Assembly (NCBI GenBank): GCA_021793895.1
Contig: JAJYRW010000078.1
Span: forward strand, 1-6,678
DNA length: 6,678 bases
Origin: Actinomycetes bacterium
Lineage (GTDB): Bacteria > Actinomycetota > Actinomycetes > Actinomycetales > JAJYRW01
Direction: 5' to 3'
This document shows positions 1-4,905 of the stretch, piece by piece. Position 1 is the first letter of the stretch. The number at the start of each line of letters is the position of its first letter. Made by a program: the position numbers and the translations under genes. The notes beneath the pieces are model-generated. The model was not told the DNA's origin. It made no database searches and saw only the letters and a list, made by a program, of their open reading frames with translations.

Positions 1-591
1 CAGGATTTCATCCAGGGCGGCGGCGTAGTTCTCGACGAGCTGTTCCTGTGAGAAGGACGCCTTGCCAATGATGAACTGCAAGTTGGAGTGCTTATCAACG
101 CGGAATTCGATCTTTCCGCCCTTGATATCTTCCACGGCCTTGGCGACGTCCATGGTGACGGTCCCGCTCCGGGGGTTGGGCATTAGGCCGCGGGGGCCGA
201 GCACCTTACCTAAGCGGCCGACCTTGCCCATGAGGTCGGGCGTTGCTACCGCAGCGTCGAAGTCGGTGAAGCCGCCCTGGACCTTTTCAATCAGTTCATC
301 GGAACCAACAAAATCGGCGCCGGCAGCCTCAGCGGCTGCTGCATTCTCGCCGGTGGCGAAGACCAGGACCCGAGCGGTCTTACCAGTTCCGTGCGGAAGG
401 TTTACGGTGCCGCGAACCATCTGGTCCGCTTGACGGGGGTCCACACCGAGTCGGAAGACAACCTCAACCGTGCTGTCGTATTTGGTGGTTGAAGTTTCCT
501 TTGCCAGCTGCAATGCCTCTTGGGGCGCATAGAACTGGTCGCGGTCAATTTTGGCTGCCGCTGCCCGGTAGGACTTGCTGCGCTTTGCCAT
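1..591 (-). CDS. rplA: 50S ribosomal protein L1, C-terminus cut off by the window edge
   Basis: L1 forms the mobile L1 stalk of the large ribosomal subunit and helps release deacylated tRNA from the E site. In several bacteria it also represses its own L11-L1 mRNA. The reading frame opens with ATG at 591 and stays open to base 1, giving the first 197 residues of a protein usually about 230-235 long, so the stop lies outside the window. The start [17 protein letters not shown] is typical. The L1 family signature is visible at about residues 124-140 ([17 protein letters not shown]). Domain I is formed by the N-terminus (to about residue 65) and the segment after about residue 160, with domain II between. 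A good Shine-Dalgarno AGGAGA lies seven bases before the ATG. It follows rplK by 80 bases on the same strand, and that gap can fold into a structured element. Identification is secure. Confidence 0.97.
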   Translation of the reverse strand, partial: MAKRSKSYRAAAAKIDRDQFYAPQEALQLAKETSTTKYDSTVEVVFRLGVDPRQADQMVRGTVNLPHGTGKTARVLVFATGENAAAAEAAGADFVGSDELIEKVQGGFTDFDAAVATPDLMGKVGRLGKVLGPRGLMPNPRSGTVTMDVAKAVEDIKGGKIEFRVDKHSNLQFIIGKASFSQEQLVENYAAALDEIL

Positions 592-598
592 CTGCCTA

Positions 599-604
599 TC
601 TCCT
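599..604 (-). promoter_or_regulatory. Shine-Dalgarno site of rplA
   Basis: On the minus strand the sequence reads AGGAGA followed by a seven-base spacer and ATG at 591-589. This fixes the rplA start. It sits 13 bases downstream of the foldable element at 618-652, so protein binding there could hinder ribosome loading. Confidence 0.8.
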
Positions 605-617
605 AAAAAGTTGCAGT

Positions 618-652
618 CGTGGTCTTCGCGGGCCAGCGCTGACCCTGCCACG
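618..652 (-). promoter_or_regulatory. Foldable RNA element in the rplK-rplA gap, candidate L1 autoregulatory site
   Basis: In the minus-strand transcript, CGUGG (652-648) can pair with CCACG (622-618). An asymmetric internal loop follows, CA (647-646) on one side and GCGAAGA (629-623) on the other. Above it, GGGUCA (645-640) pairs with UGGCCC (635-630), including one G-U pair, capped by GCGC. Known L1 binding sites in 23S rRNA and in L11-L1 mRNAs also have two helices joined by an asymmetric loop. That resemblance is in shape only; I cannot confirm the conserved loop bases. The location just before the rplA ribosome-binding site supports a regulatory role. It is not a rho-independent terminator, because no U-run follows. 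Confidence 0.4.
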
Positions 653-671
653 GTTTAAAAATTAAAAGTTG

Positions 672-1106
672 TTAGTTGCCGTTAACGGTGATGCCCATGG
701 AGCGGGCGGTGCCGGCAACGATCTTCATTGCAGCTTCAATGTCGTTGGCATTGAGATCCTCGAGCTTGGTCTGGGCGATTTCGCGCACCTGATCGCTCGT
801 AATGGATGCGACCTTGTCGGTGTGGGGGGTTGCTGAACCCTTACCAACACCGGCTGCCTTCTTAATCATCTGGGAAGCCGGAGGCGTCTTGGTGATGAAA
901 GTAAAGGAGCGGTCTTCATAAACGGTAATTTCTACCGGCACCACATTGCCGCGCAGCGATTCAGTTGCAGCGTTGTAGGCCTTGCAGAATTCCATGATGT
1001 TGACGCCGTGCTGACCCAGGGCAGGGCCAATCGGCGGTGCAGGCGTCGCGGCACCAGCATCAATCTGGAGCTTAATGAGGCCTGAGACCTTCTTCTTGGG
1101 GGGCAT
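672..1106 (-). CDS. rplK: 50S ribosomal protein L11
   Basis: L11 binds the GTPase-associated region of 23S rRNA at the base of the L7/L12 stalk. It helps elongation-factor turnover, is needed for RelA-dependent (p)ppGpp signalling in many bacteria, and forms part of the thiostrepton site. The 144-residue product has the normal length. Its N-terminal domain carries the proline-rich hallmark at residues 22-36 ([15 protein letters not shown]), the segment contacted by thiopeptide antibiotics. The C-terminal RNA-binding domain (about 75-144) has the usual lysine/glycine-rich loop GVGKGS and the helix ending in [11 protein letters not shown] at 1106 is preceded by AAGGA six bases away, and the start [15 protein letters not shown] matches actinobacterial L11 proteins. 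nusG ends 18 bases upstream, so the two genes are almost certainly co-transcribed. No substitution stands out in the thiopeptide loop. Confidence 0.98.
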   Translation of the reverse strand: MPPKKKVSGLIKLQIDAGAATPAPPIGPALGQHGVNIMEFCKAYNAATESLRGNVVPVEITVYEDRSFTFITKTPPASQMIKKAAGVGKGSATPHTDKVASITSDQVREIAQTKLEDLNANDIEAAMKIVAGTARSMGITVNGN

Positions 1107-1112
1107 TACGGG

Positions 1113-1117
1113 TCCTT
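1113..1117 (-). promoter_or_regulatory. Shine-Dalgarno site of rplK
   Basis: AAGGA on the minus strand lies six bases before ATG 1106-1104, inside the 18-base gap after the nusG stop. It supports the chosen rplK start and leaves no room for a separate promoter in this gap. Confidence 0.7.
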
Positions 1118-1124
1118 ACGTGAT

Positions 1125-1820
1125 TCAGATCTTGGCGACCTGGTTGAACGACAGCTCGACCGGGGTTTCCCGGCCGAAGATCGACACCAAAACCTTCAGT
1201 TTCTGGGTGTCAGGGCTAATTTCAGAGATCGTGGCGGGAAGTGTTTCGAAGGGGCCGTCCATAACGGTGACCGATTCGCCAACTTCGAAGTCGACCTCTG
1301 TAATAACGGGGGCAGCTTCCTCCGCAGCCTCTTCAGTCTCAAACTGCGGGTTGAGCATCTGGACGACCTCATCGATCGTCAACGGCACCGGCTGGTGGGT
1401 CTGCCCCACGAAACCGGTTACCCCGGGCGTGTGGCGCACCGCGCCCCACGACTCATCGGTGAGATCCATGCGTACCAGGACGTAGCCGGGCATCCGGACG
1501 CGGTTGACGACCTTGCGCTGGCCGCTCTTAATCTCCACGACTTCTTCCATGGGGACCTCCACCTGGTGGATGTAGTCCTCCATGTTCAAACTGACTTTAC
1601 GGCTTTCGATATTCGCTTTTACACGATTCTCGTAGCCGGCATATGAGTGGATTACATACCAGTCACCAAACTGGCTACGCAGTTCAGCTTTGAAGGTTTC
1701 CAGCGGATCCTCGACCACGTCTTCGGCAGCTTCAGCCGCCACCTCGGCGTCAGCCGTGCCGTCCTGTGGCGAGGATTCCTCATCCACAAGTTCGGTCGGG
1801 TCCTGTGACTCCTCGGACAC
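1125..1820 (-). CDS. nusG: Transcription termination/antitermination factor NusG
   Basis: NusG binds the RNA polymerase clamp, modulates pausing and links polymerase to Rho or the ribosome. The 231-residue product has three parts. An acidic, Ala/Glu-rich extension covers about 1-45. The NGN domain (about 53-155) starts at [16 protein letters not shown] and contains [12 protein letters not shown] and [12 protein letters not shown]. The C-terminal KOW domain (about 175-231) contains [19 protein letters not shown] and ends SFNQVAKI. A second acidic linker (EEAAEEAAP, about 163-171) joins NGN and KOW. Acidic N-terminal tails are common in actinobacterial NusG, unlike the roughly 180-residue E. 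coli protein. The start is GTG at 1820 with a weak CAGG seven bases upstream. The next methionine, at residue 80, lies inside the NGN domain, so a longer form is certain even if the exact start is not. The gene lies 121 bases after secE and 18 bases before rplK. Confidence 0.97.
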   Translation of the reverse strand: MSEESQDPTELVDEESSPQDGTADAEVAAEAAEDVVEDPLETFKAELRSQFGDWYVIHSYAGYENRVKANIESRKVSLNMEDYIHQVEVPMEEVVEIKSGQRKVVNRVRMPGYVLVRMDLTDESWGAVRHTPGVTGFVGQTHQPVPLTIDEVVQMLNPQFETEEAAEEAAPVITEVDFEVGESVTVMDGPFETLPATISEISPDTQKLKVLVSIFGRETPVELSFNQVAKI

Positions 1821-1873
1821 GTGTTGACCTGCTTTCCACTCGAATTTATTGAAAATGAACTAGGAATTGACTT

Positions 1874-1884
1874 TGGCAGTGCCA
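1874..1884. repeat. Perfect palindrome in the secE-nusG gap
   Basis: TGGCA-G-TGCCA is a perfect inverted repeat with a one-base centre, in the 121-base gap between secE and nusG. A second inverted repeat lies nearby at 1911-1928. No T-run follows on the transcribed strand, so it is not an intrinsic terminator. It could be a protein-binding palindrome or chance. No known operator was recognised. Confidence 0.3.
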
Positions 1885-1910
1885 GATTAACCCGGCGAGG
1901 CGAAGTTGTA

Positions 1911-1928
1911 CTAGCCACCAAAAGCTAG
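1911..1928 (-). repeat. Short hairpin just downstream of secE
   Basis: CTAGC and GCTAG (1911-1915 and 1924-1928) form a perfect five-base stem with an eight-base loop, 14 bases after the secE stop codon on the transcribed minus strand. The bases that follow are TACAACTTCG, without a U-tract, so it does not look like a terminator. A role in transcript processing or stability is possible but unproven. Confidence 0.3.
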
Positions 1929-1941
1929 AAGCCGAAAATCA

Positions 1942-2205
1942 CTAACCGCCAAAAACCCAGAGTGTGAGTCGACCGAAACCAAAATCGATCAAACCCACAT
2001 ACGCCATAACGATCAGCACGAACACGAGAACAACTGAGGTGTACTGGATCAATTCCGCGCGCGTGGGGCGAACCACCTTCTTAAGTTCGGCCACGACCTG
2101 TCGCACAAAAAGCGCGATTCGACCGAAGATGCCCTTCCGGTCTGCTTCGCCCTTCGGCGCACGCTTGGCACCGGACTGGCCGGATGCGCTCGCGGGTTGG
2201 CTCAC
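1942..2205 (-). CDS. secE: Preprotein translocase subunit SecE
   Basis: SecE clamps the two halves of SecY in the SecYEG channel, which exports unfolded proteins through the cytoplasmic membrane. This is the short, single-span form, 87 residues from the chosen start. A basic, low-complexity N-terminus (1-25) is followed by the amphipathic helix with the family signature FVRQVVAELKKVVRPTR (about 33-49). One membrane span covers about 55-78 (YTSVVLVFVLIVMAYVGLIDFGF). I place the start at GTG 2205, which gives MSQPASASG and is preceded by purine-rich GAGGAACGGGAG. A TTG at 2223 would add six residues (MRNGST) but has no clear ribosome-binding site. The gene lies between tRNA-Trp and nusG, the conserved bacterial arrangement. 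Identity is secure and the start moderately so. Confidence 0.95.
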   Translation of the reverse strand: MSQPASASGQSGAKRAPKGEADRKGIFGRIALFVRQVVAELKKVVRPTRAELIQYTSVVLVFVLIVMAYVGLIDFGFGRLTLWVFGG

Positions 2206-2209
2206 CGTG

Positions 2210-2220
2210 CTCCCGTTCCT
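2210..2220 (-). promoter_or_regulatory. Ribosome-binding region that favours the shorter secE start
   Basis: The minus strand reads AGGAACGGGAG before GTG 2205-2203. AGGA is 11 bases and GGGAG four bases from the GTG, on either side of the ideal spacing. Both lie downstream of or inside the alternative TTG start at 2223, so they can serve only the GTG. Confidence 0.5.
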
Positions 2221-2262
2221 CAAACTCGTAAATGCCCAACTGGGTTTCAGCTGTGCTCTTAT

Positions 2263-2286
2263 TTGGTTTTCCTAGTTAGTAACCAA
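2263..2286. repeat. Inverted repeat between tRNA-Trp and secE
   Basis: TTGGTT (2263-2268) and AACCAA (2281-2286) form a perfect six-base inverted repeat with a 12-base loop. A small palindrome GTTA-G-TAAC (2275-2283) overlaps its right arm. It lies in the 101-base spacer that would be the secE leader after the tRNA is cut out. No U-run follows on the minus strand. It may be a processing or leader structure; function unknown. Confidence 0.3.
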
Positions 2287-2306
2287 CTTCAATAGCAGTT
2301 ACTCAG

Positions 2307-2379
2307 CAGGGCAGACAGGACTCGAACCTGCAACCTACGGTTTTGGAGACCGTTGCGCTACCAATTGCGCCACTGCCCT
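2307..2379 (-). tRNA. tRNA-Trp, anticodon CCA
   Basis: The minus strand from 2379 folds as a complete 73-base cloverleaf. The acceptor stem is AGGGCAG/CTGCCCT, all seven pairs Watson-Crick. The D stem is GCGC/GCGC with loop AATTGGTA. The anticodon stem is ACGGT/ACCGT with loop CTCCAAA. A five-base variable loop AGGTT follows. The T stem is GCAGG/CCTGT (one G-U pair) with the universal TTCGAGT loop. The anticodon CCA is at 2346-2344 and reads the tryptophan codon UGG. The discriminator base is G, as in bacterial tRNA-Trp. The terminal CCA is not encoded (CTG follows), so it must be added after transcription. It lies 101 bases upstream of secE on the same strand, a widely conserved association. 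Confidence 0.97.
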
Positions 2380-2395
2380 ACAACGACAACTTCTT

Positions 2396-2401
2396 ATCTT
2401 A
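2396..2401 (-). promoter_or_regulatory. Candidate -10 box for the tRNA-Trp/secE operon
   Basis: The minus strand reads TAAGAT at 2401-2396, fitting the loose actinobacterial TANNNT pattern. It lies 16 bases upstream of the mature tRNA 5' end, so transcription would begin a few bases before the tRNA. No good -35 stands at the usual distance (CGCTGC at 2424-2419). A TTGACG at 2443-2438 is 36 bases away, too far. A further possible upstream pair is TTCGAC (2486-2481) and TAGACT (2462-2457), spacer 18. Assignment is tentative. Confidence 0.35.
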
Positions 2402-2404
2402 CCG

Positions 2405-2423
2405 GCTGCCTTTTCCGGGCAGC
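2405..2423. repeat. Inverted repeat next to the tRNA promoter
   Basis: GCTGCC (2405-2410) and GGCAGC (2418-2423) form a perfect six-base inverted repeat around TTTTCCG. It lies immediately upstream of the TAAGAT box, where a spacer or -35 region would be. It could be an operator or an early transcript hairpin if transcription starts further upstream. No known binding motif was recognised. Confidence 0.3.
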
Positions 2424-2500
2424 GAGAAGCATACAGACGTCAATCGCCGACGAGCAGTCTACGGCATCGCGGGGGCAAAGGTCGAACTGCTGGCCGCCTA

Positions 2501-2514
2501 TTGAATACCTTCAA
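2501..2514. repeat. Inverted repeat upstream of the aminotransferase gene
   Basis: TTGAA-TACC-TTCAA is a perfect five-base inverted repeat with a four-base spacer, ending 36 bases before the aminotransferase GTG. It is placed like a regulator site near the -35 region of that gene. At this length, chance is a real alternative. Confidence 0.25.
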
Positions 2515-2537
2515 CGAAAACTGTCAGCGCAATCTGA

Positions 2538-2543
2538 GACTAT
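2538..2543 (+). promoter_or_regulatory. Candidate -10 box for a leaderless aminotransferase mRNA
   Basis: GACTAT ends seven bases before the GTG at 2551, the spacing expected if transcription starts at the first base of the start codon. An overlapping reading, TATGTA at 2541-2546, is also possible. No clear -35 was seen. There is no Shine-Dalgarno sequence at normal distance: AGGAC touches the GTG directly. Leaderless genes are common in actinobacteria. Confidence 0.3.
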
Positions 2544-2550
2544 GTAGGAC

Positions 2551-3774
2551 GTGACGACTTCAACTACAACTTCTCAAAGGCGGGCTTCGGCACGCATTAG
2601 TGCCATTGCTGAGTCTGCCACCCTGGCCGTTGACGCCAAGGCAAAAGCATTGCAAGCCGCCGGACGTCCCGTCATTGGCTTCGGAGCCGGCGAACCGGAT
2701 TTCCCCACTCCGGATCACATAGTTGAAGCCGCCGCTGCTGCATGCCGCGACGTGGCAAACCACCGCTACTCCCCCGCCCCGGGGCTACCGGCGCTGCGCT
2801 CAGCAATTGCTGATGCCGCGCTGCGGGACTCCGGTTTAGATGTCGACCCCTCGCAGGTGGTTGTCACCAACGGCGGCAAGCAGGCGGTCTATGAAGCATT
2901 CGCCGCCATCGTTGATCCAGGCGATGAGGTGCTCTTGCCCACGCCGTATTGGACCACCTACCCAGAGTCGATCCGTCTGGCTGGCGGCGTTCCGGTTGAG
3001 GTCTTTGCCGGAGCCGATGCCGGCTACTTGGTCACTGTGGACCAGCTCGAAGCAGCGCGCACCGATAAAACTAAGGTGCTCCTGCTTTGTTCGCCGTCTA
3101 ACCCCACCGGGGCGGTCTATCCGCCTGAGCAGATCAAGGCAATCGGCCAGTGGGCTGTCGAGCACGGTATCTGGGTAATCTCCGATGACATTTACCAGCA
3201 GCTGGTTTATGACGGTGCCACCGCTGCTTCGCTGCCCGCCCTAGTACCCGAGGCGGCACAGACCACCATCATCGTCAGTGGCGTGGCCAAGACCTTCGCG
3301 ATGACCGGTTGGCGTTTGGGCTGGCTGATTGGTCCAACAGACATCACCAAGGCCGTTGCGAATTTGCAGTCGCACCTGACATCTAACGTCGCCAATATCT
3401 CGCAGCGCGCTGCACTGGCCGCGCTGACTGGCCCGATGGAACCGGTAGCAGAAATGCGCGCTGCTTTTGATCGCCGCCGCAAGCGCACCGTCGAACTTTT
3501 AAACTCGATCCCCGGGTTTACGTGCCCCACCCCGCAGGGAGCTTTTTACGCCTATCCCGATGTCAGGCAAGTTCTGGGCAAAACAATTCGCGGGCGCACA
3601 GCTAATACCTCAATGGAGCTGGCAGAACTGATTTTGGAGGAAGCCGAAGTCGCCGTTGTGCCCGGCGAGGCTTTTGGCCCCTCCGGCTATTTGCGCCTGT
3701 CATATGCGACCTCAGATGCAAATATTGAAGAGGGCATTGCCCGCATCGCCGCTTTGATCGCCGAAGCGCAATAG
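2551..3774 (+). CDS. aspC: Class I PLP-dependent aminotransferase, probably aspartate aminotransferase
   Basis: This cytoplasmic fold-type I enzyme most likely moves the amino group between aspartate and 2-oxoglutarate. The 407 residues cover the whole family domain. [11 protein letters not shown] (44-54) is the substrate-binding N-terminal motif. [12 protein letters not shown] (106-117) is the phosphate-binding region. SPSNPTG (181-187) has the conserved Asn184. [10 protein letters not shown] (211-220) has Asp212 and Tyr215 for the pyridine ring and phenol oxygen. [15 protein letters not shown] (243-257) has the PLP lysine Lys247 and Arg255. Arg382 in YLRLSYATS should bind the substrate alpha-carboxylate. 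GTG at 2551 is the first possible start, because an in-frame TAG stands at 2545. No Shine-Dalgarno sequence is correctly spaced. The adenosine deaminase gene follows after 46 bases. Class I sequences do not settle substrate choice, so aromatic, alanine or prephenate aminotransferase activity remains possible; the aspC symbol rests on overall similarity and remembered synteny. Confidence 0.9.
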   Translation: MTTSTTTSQRRASARISAIAESATLAVDAKAKALQAAGRPVIGFGAGEPDFPTPDHIVEAAAAACRDVANHRYSPAPGLPALRSAIADAALRDSGLDVDPSQVVVTNGGKQAVYEAFAAIVDPGDEVLLPTPYWTTYPESIRLAGGVPVEVFAGADAGYLVTVDQLEAARTDKTKVLLLCSPSNPTGAVYPPEQIKAIGQWAVEHGIWVISDDIYQQLVYDGATAASLPALVPEAAQTTIIVSGVAKTFAMTGWRLGWLIGPTDITKAVANLQSHLTSNVANISQRAALAALTGPMEPVAEMRAAFDRRRKRTVELLNSIPGFTCPTPQGAFYAYPDVRQVLGKTIRGRTANTSMELAELILEEAEVAVVPGEAFGPSGYLRLSYATSDANIEEGIARIAALIAEAQ

Positions 3775-3820
3775 CCCTTCCGCCCGCTGCCCTTCAACCA
3801 CTTATTAACGCGCACCGATC

Positions 3821-4900
3821 ATGGATTCTTCTGCGCCAGATGGCAGACTCCCAATGATGACGTCAGGTAACTCATCCGCTCGGTTGCGCGACTTGCGAGC
3901 GCTGCCTAAAACGCATCTTCACCTCCACTTTTCGGGTTCAATGCGTCTTTCGACGCTAAAGGACCTCGCCCAGGAACGCGGCGTTCGACTGCCCGAGGCC
4001 CTGCTGGACGGGGAAGCCTTGCGCGTCCCGGCCACACAGCGCGGCTGGTTTCGTTTCCAACGCCTCTACGACGCTGCTCGCGCCTGCGTGCGCGACGCCG
4101 ATGATATGGCCCGACTCATTGATGAAGCGGTCGCAGACGACGCCGCAGAGGGGTCTAAACGACTCGAGATTCAGGTGGACCCCACCTCGTACGCGCCGCT
4201 GGTGGGCGGGCTGACTCCCGCTTTGGAAATAATTATGGACGCCGCCGCTCGCGCTGGGCAGCAGCACGGCATCGAAGTGGGGGTCATCGTTGCGACGTCA
4301 CGTCTGAAACACCCCATGGATGCGCGCACGTTGGCCCGGCTGGCGGCTATGAATGCGGGCGATGCCAATGGCGAGGTTATTGGTTTTGGTTTGAGCAATG
4401 ATGAGCGTCGCGGTGCCACCCCGGAGTTTGCGCGCGCGTTTCGGATTGCCCGCCGCGCCGGACTCGCATCGGTTCCCCACGGCGGGGAGCTATTGGGTCC
4501 CGATCATGTGCGCGAAGTGCTTGACACGCTTGCGCCGGACCGGCTGGGGCACGGCGTGCGAGCTTTTGAGGACCAGGACCTGCTGGAAGAAATCATCCAG
4601 CGCGGAATCGCGTTAGAGGTCTGTCCGGCCTCGAACGTGAGCCTGGGCGTGTACCCGGAACTAAGCTATGTCCCGGTGCCCGAACTGTTGCGGGCCGGAG
4701 CCACCATTGCCCTGGGCGCTGATGACCCGCTGTTATTTAACGAGCGACTGTTAGATCAGTACGAAAACGCGCGGCATGTATACAGGCTCGACGATGGCCA
4801 AATTGCGGAACTAGCCCGCGGTTCGATACGCGCCTCCCGCGCCAGTGATAGCAGCAAGAAGCAGTGGATAAAAGAAGTTGATGACTGGCTCCAAAACTAA
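3821..4900 (+). CDS. add: Adenosine deaminase family protein
   Basis: A zinc-dependent hydrolase of the adenosine/AMP deaminase family, expected to convert adenosine to inosine in purine salvage. The 359 residues keep the metal and catalytic set: His34 and His36 in HLHLHFSGSM, His220 and Glu223 in VPHGGE, His244 in RLGHGV, and Asp301-Asp302 in GADDPLLF. VIGFGLSNDE (187-195) and EVCPASNVSLG (266-276) also match the family. In well-studied adenosine deaminases the first motif reads HxHLDG, whose Asp contacts the ribose; here it is HxHFSG, so a nucleoside other than adenosine (for example aminodeoxyfutalosine) is possible. The ATG at 3821 has no Shine-Dalgarno sequence. ATG codons at 3854 and 3857 would remove 11-12 poorly conserved residues and are real alternatives. 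It follows the aminotransferase by 46 bases and probably shares its transcript. Its stop is five bases from that of convergent murB. Confidence 0.88.
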   Translation: MDSSAPDGRLPMMTSGNSSARLRDLRALPKTHLHLHFSGSMRLSTLKDLAQERGVRLPEALLDGEALRVPATQRGWFRFQRLYDAARACVRDADDMARLIDEAVADDAAEGSKRLEIQVDPTSYAPLVGGLTPALEIIMDAAARAGQQHGIEVGVIVATSRLKHPMDARTLARLAAMNAGDANGEVIGFGLSNDERRGATPEFARAFRIARRAGLASVPHGGELLGPDHVREVLDTLAPDRLGHGVRAFEDQDLLEEIIQRGIALEVCPASNVSLGVYPELSYVPVPELLRAGATIALGADDPLLFNERLLDQYENARHVYRLDDGQIAELARGSIRASRASDSSKKQWIKEVDDWLQN

Positions 4901-4905
4901 CGGCC

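Larger units (their letters stand above)
2380..2550. other. Divergent intergenic region between tRNA-Trp and the aminotransferase
   Basis: This 171-base stretch separates the leftward tRNA/secE block from the rightward aminotransferase gene. It contains no convincing gene. It should hold promoters for both directions. Candidate -10 boxes are noted separately, and two inverted repeats lie within it (2405-2423 and 2501-2514). No rho-independent terminator or recognised riboswitch was seen. Confidence 0.6.

Noticed and set aside
62..433. 123-codon open frame on the plus strand
   Set aside because: It runs antisense to the conserved L1 coding sequence, and its translation resembles no known protein. 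It is a shadow of high-GC coding DNA.
1075..1485. 136-codon open frame on the plus strand
   Set aside because: It lies opposite rplK and nusG, has low-complexity Ser/Thr composition, and has no recognisable domain or ribosome-binding site.
1867..1872. TTGACT -35-like hexamer on the plus strand
   Set aside because: No -10 box follows at normal spacing, and it would transcribe antisense to secE with no gene to serve.
2438..2443. TTGACG as a -35 box for the tRNA operon
   Set aside because: It is 36 bases from the TAAGAT box, and no -10-like hexamer lies 15-19 bases downstream.
2353..2547. 64-codon open frame in the divergent region
   Set aside because: It begins inside the tRNA gene on the opposite strand, has no Shine-Dalgarno sequence and no recognisable motif, and overlaps the likely promoters.
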